A DNA stretch of 64,000 nt from Liolophura sinensis (taxonomy: Eukaryota; Mollusca; Polyplacophora; Chitonida; Chitonidae), in assembly GCF_032854445.1 (NCBI RefSeq), contig NC_088302.1, forward strand, positions 58,198,237-58,262,236, in the 5' to 3' direction. How positions within the stretch are numbered: position 1 is the stretch's first letter; each line of letters starts with the position of its first letter. The position numbers and the translations under genes were made by a program. The notes below the pieces were generated by a model. The model did not search any database and was not told where the DNA came from. It saw nothing but the letters and a program-made list of their open reading frames with translations. Below, piece after piece: positions 61,524 through 64,000 of the stretch.

Positions 61524-61590
61524 TTTGTTCGGCTGAAATATTTTTGAGTACGACGTGAATCTACAATCAGATAAATAAATAAATAAATGT
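61524..61590 (+). mobile_element. SINE tail fragment (family A/B-like)
   Basis: GGCTGAAATATTTTTGAGTA CGACGTGAATCTACAATCAG and an AAATAAATAAATAAATG tail. It mixes the GACGT of family B with the AATCAGATAAATA tail of family A. Confidence 0.75.
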
Positions 61591-61799
61591 TGATCTCGAA
61601 ACTCGTGCCATACATAGAATCGCGCTTCAGGATGACAGGTTAATACCAGACTCAAAATCTGATTGATGATTAGATCAGTTCTTCATAAGTACCTTGACCA
61701 GCCAAACAGAGGGAGAGCGGCATGAGTTTTTTCAGATGCTATTATTTGAATCAACAGAACGCGTTATATGTTCCGACCTTAATTCCGCAAAACTGTCAT

Positions 61800-62115
61800 G
61801 CAGTCCACTGGAGATCACGGCGATAACCCATTGACTTTACTTAGTGCACCAGAAAGCACACCGATAACCCATTGGCTTTACTTAGTATACTAGAGAGCAC
61901 GGTGATAACCTATTGGCTTTACATAGTGTACTAGAGAACACGGTGATAACCCACTGACTTTACCTCGAGCACTAGAGATCACGGCGATAACCCATTGGCT
62001 TTACTTTGTATACTAGAGAGCACAGTTATAACCTATTGGCTTTACTTAGTACACTAGAGAGCACAGCGATAGCCCATTAGCTGTACCTGGTATACCGTAG
62101 AGCACGGCAATAACC
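61800..62115. repeat. 41-bp tandem array
   Basis: About seven copies of TAGAGAGCACGGTGATAACC, TATTGGCTTTACATAGTGTA C. Confidence 0.92.
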
Positions 62116-62183
62116 CCGCTCTCCGTTGATGGTTGATTGCAGCCCTAGAATTTCATATTTCTTTTTTAATCTCGCTTGTAATA

Positions 62184-62322
62184 TTCGCTTATTTATTTAT
62201 GTATCTACATATTTGATTGGTGTTTTACGCCATACTCAAGAATAGTTCACTTATACGAAAGGATTAGTGTTGGAAGAAACAGGATAGAGCTCGGCAGAAA
62301 CCCACGACCAACTGCAGGTTGT
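62184..62322 (-). mobile_element. SINE family A, inverted, decayed
   Basis: TTTATTTATGTATCTACATA, TTTGATTGGTGTTTTACGCC, TACTCAAGAATAGTTCACTT, CGACCAACTGCAGGTTG. Confidence 0.85.
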
Positions 62323-62880
62323 CGTTTATTTGTGACTGCCAAAACATCGTCCTTATTTTATTCACGGATATTTTTTGATTCAAGCACAGTTGTTGCTATT
62401 GCTTTCTTTAATTTGTCCCAGCAGTACTTCAAGAATGCTTTGAGGGATTGCGTTCAGACTTGGGCAATTTTATGACATGAATCAGAGTGCGTCTGAGATT
62501 GATTTGAGAGATGTAGGTAAACTAGGTCATCTATATTTATCAGATGATAACTTTTGTTCATACAAATAAACGCGGAGTAACTTTATTATAAATCAGACAG
62601 GACTGTGGCATTATGGAGAGTACAGCTTCGATTTACTTCTCATACTTGTTGTTTTATGTCTCGATTTAAATCTAAATATTAGGTATAGGGTCATGGACTA
62701 TTTTCAGCCATTAACATCATAGGATGGACGGCAACTGCTATATTAAAAGACTTACAACCTATTGACTGGCGACTATATATACAATATAGTGTTCGGACAG
62801 ATATATGTTACTGACTTTCTTTTCTCCATCACGTTAACTTACGACTACATACTTATACAGTAGATTTGTTTGTATAGATA
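62323..62880. other. Unassigned stretch
   Basis: AT-rich sequence up to the mariner terminal repeat. Nothing recognised. Confidence 0.45.
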
Positions 62881-62882
62881 TA

Positions 62883-64000
62883 CACTGTTGACCATAAAGT
62901 TGGAATAAAATATTTTGGCCACAATCCCAGAAGTTTAATATGATTTTTCGCCTCAAAAATAATATAAGCCGACACGAATTGATGCATAATCTCTCTCTAC
63001 TACGTGTACAAAAATGTTTTATTCTATACTAATATGAGATTACATAAGAGGCTCTGATGGTAGTGATAAAAAGCCCTGTGTCTGGTGCTTCTCCAGTGAT
63101 CTTCATTCAGAGAGAGGTCAAATTACCTCGCGCATAACGGAGTTCTCGGTTTCGCATGGAACAAAAAGTAGTGTAGCGGGGATTCCGGCTATGCCTCGTG
63201 CTAGTCCAATGCCAATACGCCGGAGAGTGATTGCCCTCCATCAAGAAGGCTACAAACAGTCCGATGTTGCCGATTTTGTAGGCATATCGCAAAGTACAGT
63301 CAGCAAAATCATCAGACGTCATCGAGACGTGGGTCATTTGCGGCCACGTCAAACTCCAGGACGACCACGACTGACTACGAGACGGGATGACCGCCGACTG
63401 CTCAATCTCTCTCGCACAAACCGGAAAATGTCTGCGAACCATCTTCGCCGTTTGTGGCGGAGGCATTACGGAATCAATGTTTCCCGAACAACGGTGAATC
63501 GCAGATTACTTCAGCATGGTTATCGAGCAAGACGTATGACCAAATGTCCCCGCCTAACCGCCCAACATAGAGTCCAAAGGCTTCGCTGGGCTAGGGAGCA
63601 CAGACAATTGCAGTTAGGGCATTGGAGACATGTGCTCTTCACGGATGAGAGTCGCTTCTTCCTGAAACCTGTGGACAGAAGGCAAAGGGTTCGTCGTTTG
63701 CGAGGAGAAAGCCTTCGAGATAACTGTGTGCAGGAAAACAATCAAGAGGGTGGCGGTTCAGTAATGGTTTGGGCCAGTATTCACTATGGTGGAAAAACGC
63801 CGTTGGTGGTGCCCGACGAAAACGTCAACGCCGTCGTGTACATTGATATCCTTGAAAACCATTGCCTTCCATACGCACGAAGGGTTTATGGAGACAATTT
63901 TCGTTTGCAAGACGACAACGCTACACCACACAGGGCCACTGCAACACGAGAATTCCTTCGGCCACAAGGGGTGGGGCAGTTACCTTGGCCATCGTGTTCC
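62883..64000 (+). mobile_element. Tc1/mariner-type DNA transposon, left end to window edge
   Basis: CACTGTTGACCATAAAGTTG GAATAAAAT follows a TA dinucleotide at 62881-62882, the expected TA target, and looks like a left terminal inverted repeat. A transposase frame starts about 300 bp further on. The right end is outside the window, so the inverted repeat could not be confirmed by its partner. Confidence 0.8.
63191..64000 (+). CDS. Tc1/mariner transposase (3' end beyond window)
   Basis: Cut-and-paste transposase that binds the terminal repeats and inserts at TA. The frame is open for 270 codons from ATG at 63191 to the window edge with no stop or frameshift. Visible parts: an N-terminal helix-turn-helix (about residues 10-45, SDVADFVGISQSTVSKII), a GRPR hook at 57-60, a second helix-turn-helix (about 81-115), the first catalytic aspartate D152 in FTDESRF and the second, D242, in LQDDNATPH. 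The third acidic residue would lie just past the window after LPWPSCS. The Tc1-like layout is clear; the D34E versus other subgroup cannot be read. An intact frame suggests a young copy. No neighbouring host gene is linked to it. Confidence 0.93.
   Translation, partial: MPRASPMPIRRRVIALHQEGYKQSDVADFVGISQSTVSKIIRRHRDVGHLRPRQTPGRPRLTTRRDDRRLLNLSRTNRKMSANHLRRLWRRHYGINVSRTTVNRRLLQHGYRARRMTKCPRLTAQHRVQRLRWAREHRQLQLGHWRHVLFTDESRFFLKPVDRRQRVRRLRGESLRDNCVQENNQEGGGSVMVWASIHYGGKTPLVVPDENVNAVVYIDILENHCLPYARRVYGDNFRLQDDNATPHRATATREFLRPQGVGQLPWPSCS

Larger units (their letters stand above)
60811..61800. other. Unassigned stretch with SINE tails and a short duplication
   Basis: No gene recognised. Holds the two SINE tails listed separately and a 55-56 bp tandem duplication at 61186-61290 (GGCTCCAGCAACATGTAAGA, CAAAATAACATG, AGCGCCCTTATGGAAT). 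Confidence 0.5.

Overview
The window looks like nuclear DNA of a marine mollusc or a close lophotrochozoan. It is AT-rich and intron-rich. It carries many copies of tRNA-headed SINEs of the type widespread in molluscs (tails such as CGTAAAACACCAATCAAATA, plus a second family ending in GACGTTAAACCCCAAGCACT). It also has many short-period tandem repeats, a Penelope-like retroelement remnant and a Tc1/mariner element. The species cannot be read from the sequence.

Only one host gene is recognisable: a complete SLC5-family sodium/solute symporter of the SGLT (sodium/glucose cotransporter) clade on the + strand. I assembled it by hand from 14 coding exons between 10602 and 45032. All 13 introns are GT-AG, all phases agree, and the exons join to 644 codons plus a stop. 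A splice acceptor just before the ATG implies a non-coding leader exon further upstream, which I could not place. Relative to human SGLT1 the protein keeps the Na+-site serines and sugar-site N, E, W, K and Q equivalents, but changes the H83, T287 and Y290 positions, so its substrate may not be glucose.

Layout: 1-10.5 kb is five or six tandem arrays (35, 56, 87, 51 and 25 bp units) with SINE fragments and no recognisable gene. 10.6-45.0 kb is the transporter gene; its long introns are filled with arrays, SINEs and two or three fold-back elements, while its shortest introns (3, 5, 7) have none. 45-49.2 kb is 3' flank with a 476-bp direct duplication and a SINE, followed by a 200-N gap. 49.4-51.1 kb holds a frameshifted Penelope-like fragment (- strand) and a 63-bp array. 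51.5-51.9 kb has a cluster of E2F-like and CCAAT motifs resembling a cell-cycle promoter, with no gene identified. 52-62.9 kb is mostly unassigned, with SINEs, an AT microsatellite and two satellites. 62.9-64 kb is a Tc1/mariner element with an open transposase frame running off the window.

The most unusual signal is that several intronic minisatellites of the transporter gene are built from, or abut, its own splice junctions. Intron 4 holds roughly 25-30 decayed copies of the 3' part of exon 4 plus its splice donor. Intron 6 opens with about 11 copies of the last bases of exon 6 plus its donor. The 45-bp array of intron 1 runs into the exon 2 acceptor, and exon 9 has arrays touching both of its splice sites.
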